From contig NZ_WTUX01000011.1 of NCBI RefSeq assembly GCF_009882975.1, forward strand, positions 561,073 to 625,072: a stretch of 64,000 nt of DNA, given 5' to 3'. A program made the position numbers and the translations under genes. The notes below the pieces were generated by a model, which was given only the letters and a program-made list of their open reading frames with translations, was not told where the DNA came from and made no database searches. Below, piece by piece: positions 26,987-35,571 of this stretch (the stretch's first letter is position 1; every line of letters begins with the position of its first letter). The stretch is from Maritimibacter harenae. GTDB lineage: Bacteria; Pseudomonadota; Alphaproteobacteria; Rhodobacterales; Rhodobacteraceae.

Positions 26987-27025
26987 TTATCCACAGGCAA
27001 CGATCAAATGGCGAATTTATCCACA
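26987..27025 (+). promoter_or_regulatory. Pair of exact DnaA boxes
   Basis: TTATCCACA occurs at 26987-26995 and at 27017-27025, same strand, 30 bp (about three helical turns) apart, and both within the longer identical 13-mer TTTATCCACAGGC. A GANTC methylation site (GAGTC, 26981-26985) adjoins the first. They lie in the 236-bp gap between divergent genes, so they could couple these genes to replication initiation. A downstream hairpin GCGCGGT / ACCGCGC is at 27084-27103. Confidence 0.65.
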
Positions 27026-27161
27026 GGCTCTCATCTGTCCTGCCACCATCAACCCTTTCAGGATAATGGGCGCCAAACGCAGCGCGCGGTGATCGGACCG
27101 CGCACGCAACACCCGCTTGGGTTGTGTGACAAACGGGCGAATCGCAACCGAAGGAGGTTCC

Positions 27162-27455
27162 ATGACCTGCGAAACGCCCATCTTGCCGCCCCTGCGCCGC
27201 CCCCGCATCCTGGTCACGGCCGCGCGCCATGCCTGCGCAGACTACCGGCGTGACCGTGACCTGAAACGCATTCTCGGGGATACGCCGCCGCCTGCCGTGC
27301 ACCGCCTCATCGCCGAACTCGTCGCGCAGGAGGCCGTGCTGGACGCGGTGCGCCGGGCGCAGGACGGGACCTACGCCCCGGCGCGTCACGTGGAGGTGCT
27401 TGCCGCGCTGATGGTGGAAACCGCCCTCGCGCGGGCCGACGCAGCTTACGTGTAG
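27162..27455 (+). CDS. Small DUF6477-type protein
   Basis: 97 residues from the ATG at 27162, with GGAGG 4 nt upstream. Mostly helical, with an RRPRILVTAARHACADYRRDRDLKRIL N-terminal half (no more than a short stretch is diagnostic) and a conserved-looking EVLAALMVETALARADAAY end. It resembles the DUF6477 proteins of Rhodobacterales by recall. The function is unknown. It is divergent from the DUF6456 gene, shares its control region with the DnaA boxes, and overlaps the 3' end of the convergent MttB-family gene by 10 bp. Confidence 0.72.
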   Translation: MTCETPILPPLRRPRILVTAARHACADYRRDRDLKRILGDTPPPAVHRLIAELVAQEAVLDAVRRAQDGTYAPARHVEVLAALMVETALARADAAYV

Positions 27456-29002
27456 GCGTCCGGCATCTCTTCCTTGCGCTTGGCGACGAAGGCGTTCAAC
27501 GCCTCGCGGATACCGGGGTCGATGGCCGGCTCCACGTATTTCGAGAGCATCGAACGCACCTTCTCGGCCGCCAGCACGGCGGTGTCGCGCGCGCCCTCCT
27601 CGGACCAGGTCTCGAACGGCTTGTAGTCGAGAAGCTCCGAACGCCAGAAGGCCGTCTTGAAGTTCGCCTGCGTATGGGCGCAGCCCAGGTAATGCCCGCC
27701 CGGCCCCACTTCGCGGATCGCGTCCATCGCCTGGGCGTTCTCGTCGTCGGGCACCCCGGCCGCGAACTTGTGGATCGTGCCCAGCTGGTCGGCATCCATG
27801 ACGAATTTCTCGAAACTCGCCACAAGCCCGCCTTCAAGCCAGCCGCAGGCATGCAGCATGAAGTTCACGCCCGCGTTCATCCCCATCTGGAGGCTGTTGG
27901 CGCTCTCGTAGCCGGCCTGCGCATCGGGCAGCTTCGCGCCGGTGAACCCCCCGGCGGACCGGAACGGCAGCCCCATCCGGCGGGCCAGTTGACCGGCCCC
28001 CATCGTGATCTGGCTCGCCTCCGGCGTGCCGAAGGTGGGCGCGCCCGAGTTCATGTCGATCGAGGTCACGAAGGCCCCGAAGATGACCGGTGCGCCGGGT
28101 CGGACGAGCTGGGAATAGGCGACACCCGCCATCACCTCGGCCAGCACCTGCGTGAGCGTGCCCACGACCGACACCGGCGCCATCGCGCCGCCCACGATGA
28201 AGGGCGAGATGATGCAGGCCTGGTTGGCGGCGGCATAGACCTCGAGCGTGCCCATCATCACGGAATCGAACGTGAGCGGCGAGTTGATATTGATGAGCGA
28301 GGTCATCACGGCGTTCTGGTCGACGAACGCGTCCCCGAAGAGCACCTTGGACATCGACACGCAGTCCTTGGCCCAGTCCTTGTCGGTCACGGCGCCCATG
28401 TAGGGTTTGTCCGACAGCGTCATGTGCGCCATCAGCATGTCGAGGTGCCGCTTGTTCACCGGCACGTCGGTGGGCTCGCAAACCGTGCCGCCCGACAGGT
28501 GGAGCCATTTCGACATGTAGCCCAGTTTCACGAAGGTGCGGAAATCCTCGATGGTGCCGTAGCGGCGTCCGCCGTCGAGGTCGCGCACGAAGGGCGGGCC
28601 ATAGACCGGGGCGAAGACCAGGTTGTTGCCGCCGATCTCGACCGAACGCTCCGGGTTGCGGGCGTGGTGGGTGAAGTTCGAGGGCGCCGCTTCACACAGC
28701 TTGCGCGCCAGCCCTTTCGGGATATGGACCCGCTCGCCGCGCACATCCGCCCCGGCCTCGCGCCAGCGCGCCAGGGCGCCGGGGTTCTCCGGGAAGCTCA
28801 CCCCGATCTCCTCGAGCACCGTCTCGGCGTTCGCCTCGATCAGCGCCAGCGTCTCCTCGCTCAGGATATCGAGCGTCGGCGTCCTGCGCCGGATCGTCGG
28901 GGCCGTGTCGAAACTCGTCGCGGTGCGTTCGGCCCGGCGCGCCGCGCCGCCGCCTCCCCGCGCCCGCCGACGCTTACCATCGGTCGCTGCTGCTTCGCCC
29001 AT
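27446..29002 (-). CDS. Trimethylamine methyltransferase (MttB) family protein, non-pyrrolysine
   Basis: 518 residues from the ATG at 29002 (GGAG upstream). The basic low-complexity leader is followed by a TIM-barrel body typical of the MttB superfamily (SEETLALIEANAETVLEEIGVSFPE at the start; GTPEASQITMGAGQLARRMGLPFRSAGG later). There is no in-frame amber codon, so it belongs to the non-pyrrolysine branch that includes glycine-betaine and other quaternary-amine methyltransferases. It should pass a methyl group to a corrinoid protein, but no corrinoid-protein gene is in this window. A cupin gene lies upstream on the same strand, probably in the same operon. Confidence 0.88.
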   Translation of the reverse strand: MGEAAATDGKRRRARGGGGAARRAERTATSFDTAPTIRRRTPTLDILSEETLALIEANAETVLEEIGVSFPENPGALARWREAGADVRGERVHIPKGLARKLCEAAPSNFTHHARNPERSVEIGGNNLVFAPVYGPPFVRDLDGGRRYGTIEDFRTFVKLGYMSKWLHLSGGTVCEPTDVPVNKRHLDMLMAHMTLSDKPYMGAVTDKDWAKDCVSMSKVLFGDAFVDQNAVMTSLININSPLTFDSVMMGTLEVYAAANQACIISPFIVGGAMAPVSVVGTLTQVLAEVMAGVAYSQLVRPGAPVIFGAFVTSIDMNSGAPTFGTPEASQITMGAGQLARRMGLPFRSAGGFTGAKLPDAQAGYESANSLQMGMNAGVNFMLHACGWLEGGLVASFEKFVMDADQLGTIHKFAAGVPDDENAQAMDAIREVGPGGHYLGCAHTQANFKTAFWRSELLDYKPFETWSEEGARDTAVLAAEKVRSMLSKYVEPAIDPGIREALNAFVAKRKEEMPDAYT

Positions 29003-29108
29003 CCTGCATCTCCGTGCGCGTGTTCCTGCCATCTGATAACGCGCGTGTGTGCAGCGGTGCGGAGGATTTACGACCTTTTGCGCCTGAAACCGACGCCGGG
29101 AAGACGGC

Positions 29109-29597
29109 TCATTTCTTCCCCGCCCCGGTCGGCTCCCGGATGTCGTCGAAGTCGACCACGTTCCACGGCCGGCCCGCGTTGCGGAACATCCGCTTGCCCC
29201 GGCGCGGGTAATCGCCCACGTCGTGATCGTTGCGTTCGCCCGCCACGATGCAGCGCAGGACCTCGTCCCCGCTGTTCTCGATCGAATGCGCGAGTCCGGC
29301 CTTGCGGTAGCCCAGGAAATCGCCCGGCCCGATCGGCAGCGCCTTGTCGCCGATATGCGCGGTACCCTGGCCCGCCAGCACGTAGACGCATTCGTCCTCG
29401 TAGTAATGTACGTGATGCTCCGTCGTCTCGTGACCCGGCTGAACCTCGATGATGTGGAAGCCCAGGCCGGTGAGCCCGGTGAGGTCGCCGAGCGACTTGT
29501 TCACCCGTTTCGCGTTGTCGTTGAGAAAGTGGGACTTCGAGAGCCCCTCCATCGCCGCGATCTCCTCGGCGGGGACAAGATAGACGTCGTCACTCAT
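29109..29597 (-). CDS. Cupin-domain protein next to the MttB-family gene
   Basis: 162 residues from the ATG at 29597 (GGGAG upstream). Both cupin motifs are clear: HETTEHHVHYYEDECVYVLAG and PGDFLGYRKAGLAHSIEN, with metal-ligand histidines. It may bind a small substrate related to the adjacent methyltransferase, as the two are codirectional and 106 bp apart. The open frame extends 19 codons further upstream but without a ribosome binding site. Confidence 0.85.
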   Translation of the reverse strand: MSDDVYLVPAEEIAAMEGLSKSHFLNDNAKRVNKSLGDLTGLTGLGFHIIEVQPGHETTEHHVHYYEDECVYVLAGQGTAHIGDKALPIGPGDFLGYRKAGLAHSIENSGDEVLRCIVAGERNDHDVGDYPRRGKRMFRNAGRPWNVVDFDDIREPTGAGKK

Positions 29598-29610
29598 GAC
29601 ATGCTCCCTT

Positions 29611-29688
29611 CTTCGTTTCCCAAGTACCTTCGGGGGGAGACGACAAATCCGCAAGGATTTGCCGTCAGGGGGGCAGACAGCCCCCCTT
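29611..29688. repeat. Intergenic GC-rich palindromic repeat, copy A
   Basis: Begins CAAGTACCTTCGGGGGG, then a hairpin AAATCC-GCAA-GGATTT, then AGGGGGGC / GCCCCCCT. It shares the start and the closing G6/C6 palindrome with copies at 38041-38091 and 57870-57932. This copy lies between two divergent genes, so it cannot be a simple 3' terminator. Confidence 0.6.
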
Positions 29689-29729
29689 TGGCGCTTGCCA
29701 GCCCGCGATCACGGGAATAATCACGCCCC

Positions 29730-31301
29730 ATGATCGAGACATCCGCCCACGACCGCCTCCTTATCATCGATTTCGGCAGCCAGGTGACGCAGCTGATCGC
29801 GCGCCGCCTGCGCGAGCTGAACGTGTATTGCGAAATCCACCCCTACCAGAACGTGACCGACGCGTTCCTAAAGGACTTCGCGCCGAAAGCCGTGATCTTC
29901 TCCGGGGGACCGGCCAGCGTCATCGACGAAGGCTCGCCCCGGCCGCCCGAGAGCGTCTTCGACCTCGGCGTGCCGATCCTGGGGATCTGCTACGGCCAGC
30001 AGGTCATGATGCACATGCTGGGGGGCGAGGTTCTGCGCGGCCACGGCACCGCCGAATTCGGCCGCGCCTGGGTCACGCCGACCGAAGAGCGCATCGACGT
30101 GCTGAACGGCTGGTTCATGGACGGGACCGGGCGCGAACAGGTCTGGATGAGCCACGGCGACCACGTCTCGAAGATCGCGCCAGGCTTCAAGGTCTTCGGC
30201 ACTTCGCCGAACGCCCCCTTCGCGATTACCGCCGATCTGGAGCGCCGCTTCTACGCCGTGCAGTTCCACCCCGAGGTGCACCACACCCCGAACGGCAAGA
30301 CGCTCTACGAGAACTTCGTGCGCGATGCGGGCTTCAAGGGCGACTGGACGATGGACGCCTACCGCGATGAGGCGATCAAGAAGATTCGCGAACAGGTGGG
30401 CGATGCGCACGTGATCTGCGGCCTGTCGGGCGGCGTGGACAGCTCGGTGACGGCGGTCCTGCTCCACGAAGCGATCGGCGACCAGCTGACCTGCGTCTTC
30501 GTCGACCACGGGCTTCTCCGGCTCCACGAAGCCGAGGAAGTGGTCACGATGTTCCGCGACCATTACAACATGAAGCTGATCCACGCCGACGAGAGCGATC
30601 TCTTCCTGGGCGAACTCGAAGGCGTTTCGGACCCCGAGGAGAAGCGCAAGACGATCGGACGCCTCTTCATCGACGTGTTCCAGAAATACGCGAGTGAGAT
30701 CGATGACGCCGATTTCCTGGCCCAGGGTACGCTCTACCCGGACGTGATCGAATCCGTCTCTTTCTCGGGCGGCCCGTCGGTCACGATCAAGAGCCACCAC
30801 AACGTGGGCGGCCTGCCTGAGAAGATGGGGCTCAAGCTGGTCGAACCGCTGCGCGAGCTTTTCAAGGACGAGGTGCGCGCGCTGGGCCACGAACTGGGCC
30901 TGCCGGCGAGCTTCATCGGCCGCCATCCCTTCCCCGGCCCCGGCCTCGCCATCCGCTGCCCCGGCGAGATCACGCGCGACAAGCTCGACATCCTGCGCAA
31001 GGCGGATGCGGTCTACATCGACCAGATCCGCAAGCACGGGCTCTACGACGAGATCTGGCAGGCCTTCGTGGCGATCCTGCCGGTGCGCACGGTGGGCGTC
31101 ATGGGCGACGGCCGGACCTACGACTACGCCTGCGCGCTGCGCGCGGTGACAAGCGTCGACGGCATGACGGCGGATTATTATCCGTTCAGCCACGATTTCC
31201 TTGGCGAGACCGCCACGCGGATCATCAACGAGGTGCAGGGCATCAACCGCGTGACCTACGACATCACCTCGAAACCCCCGGGAACCATCGAGTGGGAGTG
31301 A
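29730..31301 (+). CDS. guaA: GMP synthase (glutamine-hydrolysing)
   Basis: 523 residues, full length. N-terminal class I glutamine amidotransferase with catalytic triad C87 (LGICYGQQ), H180 and E182 (FHPEVHH); then the ATP pyrophosphatase domain with P-loop SGGVDSS (233-239) and the C-terminal dimerisation domain ending KPPGTIEWE. It converts XMP to GMP in the cytoplasm, the last step of guanine nucleotide synthesis. It stands alone; a hairpin follows. Confidence 0.99.
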   Translation: MIETSAHDRLLIIDFGSQVTQLIARRLRELNVYCEIHPYQNVTDAFLKDFAPKAVIFSGGPASVIDEGSPRPPESVFDLGVPILGICYGQQVMMHMLGGEVLRGHGTAEFGRAWVTPTEERIDVLNGWFMDGTGREQVWMSHGDHVSKIAPGFKVFGTSPNAPFAITADLERRFYAVQFHPEVHHTPNGKTLYENFVRDAGFKGDWTMDAYRDEAIKKIREQVGDAHVICGLSGGVDSSVTAVLLHEAIGDQLTCVFVDHGLLRLHEAEEVVTMFRDHYNMKLIHADESDLFLGELEGVSDPEEKRKTIGRLFIDVFQKYASEIDDADFLAQGTLYPDVIESVSFSGGPSVTIKSHHNVGGLPEKMGLKLVEPLRELFKDEVRALGHELGLPASFIGRHPFPGPGLAIRCPGEITRDKLDILRKADAVYIDQIRKHGLYDEIWQAFVAILPVRTVGVMGDGRTYDYACALRAVTSVDGMTADYYPFSHDFLGETATRIINEVQGINRVTYDITSKPPGTIEWE

Positions 31302-31347
31302 TCCACGCCCCAGCGTGATGCCCCTTCTCTTTCGGATCTTGGAATGC

Positions 31348-31371
31348 GGCCAATGATTGATTTCATTGGCC
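31348..31371. terminator. Hairpin downstream of guaA
   Basis: Perfect 9-bp stem GGCCAATGA / TCATTGGCC with loop TTGATT, extendable by GCG / CGC pairing. Only CCTTT follows, so it is a weak or Rho-assisted terminator. Confidence 0.55.
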
Positions 31372-31458
31372 GTTCGCCTTTAACGTGTGCTCATGGGCCA
31401 ATCGTTTCGCGCTTGCGTTGATCCGGCTTGGCCGTCGGCAACCCGTGAAGGGCATCGT

Positions 31459-32283
31459 ATGGCATCCCTCGACCCGCCTCTGAAACGCGTCTGGACGACC
31501 CTTCCGCCAGGATTGAGGGCAGCGCTCCGCCCTGCCCTCAAGGGCGCTGCCACCACGCTTCGAACGCTGGTCGGCGCGCAGGCCCTTGACCATGCGATCG
31601 GCCGGGTGTCCGTCCCGCATCTCACCAAGGCGAAGCTGAAACGCTCCTTCGCCCAGCAAGGTGAAGACCTGATCCTCGACCGGATTCTCACGCGTGTGCT
31701 GGGCCGGGATGTGCGGGAGCCGGGCGTCTATGTCGACGTGGGCGCCTTCGATGCCGTCGATCATTCCGTCACCTACCTGCTCTACCGCCGCGGCTGGTCG
31801 GGCGTCGTCTTCGATCCCTCGACCCGCACCCAACGGTCCTTTCGCCGCCGGCGCCCGCGCGACACCTTCGTAAACGCGGTGGTCGGGGCCGAGGACGGTG
31901 TCGAAGTCGATTTCTTCATCCCGGCGGCGTCCACCGGCGACCAGTCCCTGGTCAGCACCAAGTATCCGGATGACGCGGGCGGGTTCGACAAGGTCACCCA
32001 CCGGCAAGTGAACCTGAACCATGCACTGTCGCGGGCCGGGGTGGAGAAGATCGACGTCCTCAATGTCGACGTGGAGGGCGCCGAGCTTGAAATCCTCGAA
32101 ACCCTCGACTTCGACCGCTTCCGGCCCTCCGTGATCGCCGTGGAAATCCACGGTAACGACCTGGCGCGATGCCTTGAGAGCCCGGAGGCGCGGCTGATCC
32201 TGAAGCACGGCTACCAGGCCGTCGGTTCGGCCGTCATCACGCAGTTCTTCGTCCGGCGGGACGAGGTGGCATCCGACAACTGA
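31459..32283 (+). CDS. FkbM family methyltransferase
   Basis: 274 residues from the ATG at 31459 (AAGGG upstream); the frame is open for 24 more codons. After a basic N-terminus it has the SAM-binding motif GVYVDVGAFDAVDHS (about 89-104) and the FkbM hallmark VLNVDVEGAELEILETL (about 200-215). Such enzymes O-methylate sugars or polyketides; roseobacters often use them on surface glycans. No glycosylation genes adjoin, so the substrate is unknown. The GC content of the gene is normal, but the 3' flank is markedly AT-rich. Confidence 0.87.
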   Translation: MASLDPPLKRVWTTLPPGLRAALRPALKGAATTLRTLVGAQALDHAIGRVSVPHLTKAKLKRSFAQQGEDLILDRILTRVLGRDVREPGVYVDVGAFDAVDHSVTYLLYRRGWSGVVFDPSTRTQRSFRRRRPRDTFVNAVVGAEDGVEVDFFIPAASTGDQSLVSTKYPDDAGGFDKVTHRQVNLNHALSRAGVEKIDVLNVDVEGAELEILETLDFDRFRPSVIAVEIHGNDLARCLESPEARLILKHGYQAVGSAVITQFFVRRDEVASDN

Positions 32284-32579
32284 GTCGCGGCGTTCGACGA
32301 TTCGTCGACGCGCGGATTGCGCCGGACCCTCTTAGCGGTCTTGTGATTTCGCCCCGCAACCCCCGGTAGTAATCGGCAAATCACCCGACGTTCGAAAGGA
32401 TATCCAGATCGGACAAATGTACAAAACTGCACAATAAATCGTCGGCCCAATAACCCATTGAGCTTTCGAAAGAAAAACGAACCAGCTATTTTGAATATAT
32501 TGCGAGGTGAATTTTGGGGGCCACTCAGCCACCGCTTGAAAGCGGCATCGACGAGAGTGGCAAGCTTGGGGTCAGGACC

Positions 32580-32750
32580 ATGGTGGTCAGAGTATTCAGG
32601 TGCCGCGCCTGCGGTCACCGCATGCGTTTGTACGGGGATCAATGCGGCGCTTGCTACGCGTTGAAGAAGCCTTATCAGAAAGTCGGACCGCTTACCGCGA
32701 TGCTGGTCATCCCGGCCGTGGCCGTTCTGGGTGCGTGGATGGTCATCTGA
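32580..32750 (+). CDS. Very small zinc-ribbon protein with C-terminal transmembrane helix
   Basis: 56 residues from the ATG at 32580: two CxxC knuckles (CRAC and CGAC, 14 residues between them) form a zinc-ribbon-like unit, followed by a basic linker and one hydrophobic helix (GPLTAMLVIPAVAVLGAWMVI region). An in-frame TTG at 32514 has GAGG at an ideal 6-nt spacing and would give 78 residues; the choice is uncertain. The upstream 230 bp are AT-rich and hold a palindrome CTTTCGAAAG (32463-32472). The function is unknown; the layout suggests a small membrane-tethered adaptor. Confidence 0.6.
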   Translation: MVVRVFRCRACGHRMRLYGDQCGACYALKKPYQKVGPLTAMLVIPAVAVLGAWMVI

Positions 32751-32787
32751 CTTGCCGCCCCGGCGCGCCCGGGGCAATGTCGCGCGC

Positions 32788-33696
32788 ATGTCGTCTTACG
32801 AGTCCCGCAAGACCGGACCCAAGTCCGCGCCGGTCAATCCCGTCCTCGCCGCCGCCTTGTGGATGCTGGGGGCGCTCGCCTGTTTCTCGACGATGGCCGT
32901 GGCGGGGCGCGAGATCAGCCTCGACCACGACACGTTCGAGATCATGTTCTACCGCTCCTGCGTCGGCATCCTGATCGTCGCAGGCGCCATCACCGCGACC
33001 CGCCGCTGGGGCGAGATCGGGACCGGGCAGATCGGCCTGCATTTCGTGCGCAACGTGGCGCATTTTACCGGCCAGAACCTGTGGTTCTTCGCGGTGAGCG
33101 TGATCCCCCTGGCCCAGGTCTTCGCGCTCGAGTTCACCTCGCCGCTCTGGGTGCTGGCGATGTCGCCCATCTTCCTGGGCGAACGCATCACGCGGCCCCG
33201 CGCCTTCGCGGCCTTCGTGGGATTCGTGGGCATCCTCGTCGTCACGCGCCCCTTCGCGGTGACGCTGACGCCCGGCGTGCTCGCGGCCCTCGGTGCGGCC
33301 ATCGGGTTCGCCGGCTCTGCCGTCTTCACGCGCAGGCTCACGCGGACCCAGACCCTTGCCGCGATCCTTTTCTTCCTCACCACGATGCAGGCGGCCTTCG
33401 GGCTCGTCATGGCCGCGATGGATGGGGACATGGCACTTCCGACCGCCGTGTCGGCCCCCTGGCTCGTCATCATCGGGTTCGCGGGGCTCATGGCCCACTT
33501 CTGCCTGACCAGCGCGCTGCGGCTCGCCCCGGCGACCGTGGTGATGCCCATCGACTTCGCGCGTCTGCCGCTCATCGCCGCGATCGGGTGGTTGCTCTAC
33601 AGCGAAAAGCTTGAACTCGCGGTGGTCGCGGGGGCTGCGCTGATCCTCACGGCGAACTGGATCAACATCCGCGCCAGCGTGCGCGAAGCGCGTTGA
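32788..33696 (+). CDS. EamA/DMT family transporter
   Basis: 302 residues from the ATG at 32788 and about ten hydrophobic helices in two EamA repeats. Motifs such as ALEFTSPLWVLAMSPIFLGERI and VVMPIDFARLPLIAAIGWLLYSEK (the loop before the last helices) are those of drug/metabolite superfamily exporters of the S-adenosylmethionine-transporter or RarD-like kind. The substrate cannot be deduced. It is followed by the P-loop protein gene after 55 bp. Confidence 0.88.
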   Translation: MSSYESRKTGPKSAPVNPVLAAALWMLGALACFSTMAVAGREISLDHDTFEIMFYRSCVGILIVAGAITATRRWGEIGTGQIGLHFVRNVAHFTGQNLWFFAVSVIPLAQVFALEFTSPLWVLAMSPIFLGERITRPRAFAAFVGFVGILVVTRPFAVTLTPGVLAALGAAIGFAGSAVFTRRLTRTQTLAAILFFLTTMQAAFGLVMAAMDGDMALPTAVSAPWLVIIGFAGLMAHFCLTSALRLAPATVVMPIDFARLPLIAAIGWLLYSEKLELAVVAGAALILTANWINIRASVREAR

Positions 33697-33751
33697 TCTT
33701 GCCCCGCCTCCGCCTGCCCGCTACCAAGCGCTGCGACCAACGAGGGACGGC

Positions 33752-34612
33752 ATGATCTACGACACCGCACAGGACTGGCGCGCGGCCCATGCGAAGAAGG
33801 TGCTCTTCTTCGGCATGTCGGGCCTTGGCAAGACGCACCTGTCCAACATGCTGCGCGACGAGGGGGAGTGGTTCCACTACTCCGTCGACTACCGTATCGG
33901 CACCCGTTACATGGGCGAGTTGATCTCGGACAACTTCAAGCGCGAGGCGATGAAGAACCCTTTCCTGCGGGAGCTTCTGCTGACCGACAGCGTCTACATC
34001 GCCTCCAACATCACGTTCGAGAACCTCGCGCCGCTGTCGACCTACCTGGGCAAGCCCGGCGACCCGGCCAAGGGCGGCCTGCCCTTCGAGGAATACATGG
34101 AGCGCCAGGTCCAGCACCGCGATGCCGAGATCGCGGCGCTCCTCGACACCGTGCGCTTCATCGCGCGCGCCAAGTCGCTTTACGGTTACGAGAACTTCGT
34201 GTGCGATTCCGGCGGCTCGATCTGCGAGGTGGTGAATCCGGACGATCCCGACGACCCGGTGCTCACCGCGCTCTCCGACAACCTTCTCATGGTCTGGATC
34301 GAGGGCTCCGAGGCGCATACCGAAGAGCTCATCCGTCGCTTCATCCGGGCGCCCAAGCCGATGTATTACCAGCCCGAATTCCTTCAGGCCTGCTGGGACG
34401 CGTACCTCGCGGAAAAGGACGTGGCCCCCGATGCGGTCGACCCCGACGATTTCATGCGCGCGACCTATGCCAAGGCGCTGCATCACCGCCAGCCGCTCTA
34501 TGCCGCGATGGCGCGCAACTGGGGCGTCACCGTCCGGGCCGACGACGTGGCCCGGGTGAAGACGCCGGCCGATGTCGAAGACCTGATCGCCAACGCCCTT
34601 GAGGCGCGCTGA
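33752..34612 (+). CDS. P-loop NTPase of unknown function upstream of metA
   Basis: 286 residues. Walker [10 protein letters not shown] at 21-29 right after a beta strand KKVLFF, then a long helical body with [12 protein letters not shown] and [15 protein letters not shown]. It looks like a soluble kinase or ATPase; no typical AAA+ second region is seen. It ends 41 bp before metA on the same strand and may be cotranscribed. I know similar proteins only as uncharacterised ATPases of Rhodobacterales. Confidence 0.72.
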   Translation: MIYDTAQDWRAAHAKKVLFFGMSGLGKTHLSNMLRDEGEWFHYSVDYRIGTRYMGELISDNFKREAMKNPFLRELLLTDSVYIASNITFENLAPLSTYLGKPGDPAKGGLPFEEYMERQVQHRDAEIAALLDTVRFIARAKSLYGYENFVCDSGGSICEVVNPDDPDDPVLTALSDNLLMVWIEGSEAHTEELIRRFIRAPKPMYYQPEFLQACWDAYLAEKDVAPDAVDPDDFMRATYAKALHHRQPLYAAMARNWGVTVRADDVARVKTPADVEDLIANALEAR

Positions 34613-34653
34613 CCCACGGACTAAATCGAAACTTCCCGAACCGGAGCCTTACG

Positions 34654-35571
34654 ATGCCCATCAAGATCCCCGCCGACCTGCCTGCCGCCGACGTGCTCAC
34701 GCACGAGGGCGTCATGGTCATGCGGGAGAACGAGGCATCGCGCCAGGACATCCGGCCGCTGCGCATCGGGCTTCTCAACCTGATGCCCAAGAAGATCCAG
34801 ACCGAGACGCAGTTCGCGCGCCTGATCGGGGCGACGCCGCTCCAGATCGAGCTCACGCTGATCCGCATGACCGAACACGCCTCGAAGAACACGCCCGAGG
34901 AGCATCTCGGCACCTTCTACCGCACCTTCCAGGAGGTGAAGGACGAGAAGTTCGACGGGCTCGTCATCACCGGCGCCCCGATCGAGCACCTGCCCTTCGA
35001 GGAAGTCACCTACTGGGACGAAATGGTCGAGGTCATGAACTGGACCCAGACCCACGTGCATTCCACCTTCGGCGTGTGCTGGGGCGGCATGGCGATGATC
35101 TATCACTTCCACGGCGTGAACAAACACATGCTGGGCGAAAAGAGCTTCGGCTGTTTTCCGCAGGAGAACCTGAAACCGAATTCGCCCTACCTGCGTGGCT
35201 TCTCGGACAGCTTCGTCATTCCCGTGAGCCGATGGACCGAGATGAAACAGGACGAAATCGACGCCGCCCCCGGCCTGACCACCCTGCTCGGCTCGCCCGA
35301 GACGGGGCCCTGCCTCGTCGAGGATCCGGGGCACCGCGCGCTCTACATCTTCAATCACTTCGAGTACGACTCGGACACGCTGAAGCAGGAATACGACCGC
35401 GACGTCGAGGCGGGCACGCCCATCGAGGTGCCGATCAACTACTATCCCGACGACGATCCCACGAAACCGCCCAAGAACCGGTGGCGCAGCCATGCCCATC
35501 TGCTCTACGGCAACTGGATCAACATGATCTACCAGTCGACGCCCTTCGATCTCGATGAAATTGGCACTTAG
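34654..35571 (+). CDS. metA: Homoserine O-acetyltransferase of the MetA family
   Basis: 305 residues. Catalytic C142 (FGVCWGGMA), H235 and E237 (NHFEYDS) are in place. The residue that sets acyl-CoA choice is Glu111 (GAPIEHLPF); in studied members Glu here gives acetyl-CoA specificity and Gly gives succinyl-CoA. So despite the metA name this enzyme should make O-acetylhomoserine for methionine synthesis. It overlaps the following hydrolase gene by 17 bp, indicating coexpression. I see no SAM riboswitch in the 41-bp leader. Confidence 0.93.
   Translation: MPIKIPADLPAADVLTHEGVMVMRENEASRQDIRPLRIGLLNLMPKKIQTETQFARLIGATPLQIELTLIRMTEHASKNTPEEHLGTFYRTFQEVKDEKFDGLVITGAPIEHLPFEEVTYWDEMVEVMNWTQTHVHSTFGVCWGGMAMIYHFHGVNKHMLGEKSFGCFPQENLKPNSPYLRGFSDSFVIPVSRWTEMKQDEIDAAPGLTTLLGSPETGPCLVEDPGHRALYIFNHFEYDSDTLKQEYDRDVEAGTPIEVPINYYPDDDPTKPPKNRWRSHAHLLYGNWINMIYQSTPFDLDEIGT

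Noticed and set aside
26987-27025. Chromosomal replication origin at the DnaA boxes
   Set aside because: Only two boxes, no AT-rich unwinding region and no dnaA, parAB, hemE or gidA neighbours; gene control or titration is more likely.
34613-34653. SAM-II riboswitch before metA
   Set aside because: The 41-bp gap is too short and shows no pseudoknot-forming blocks.
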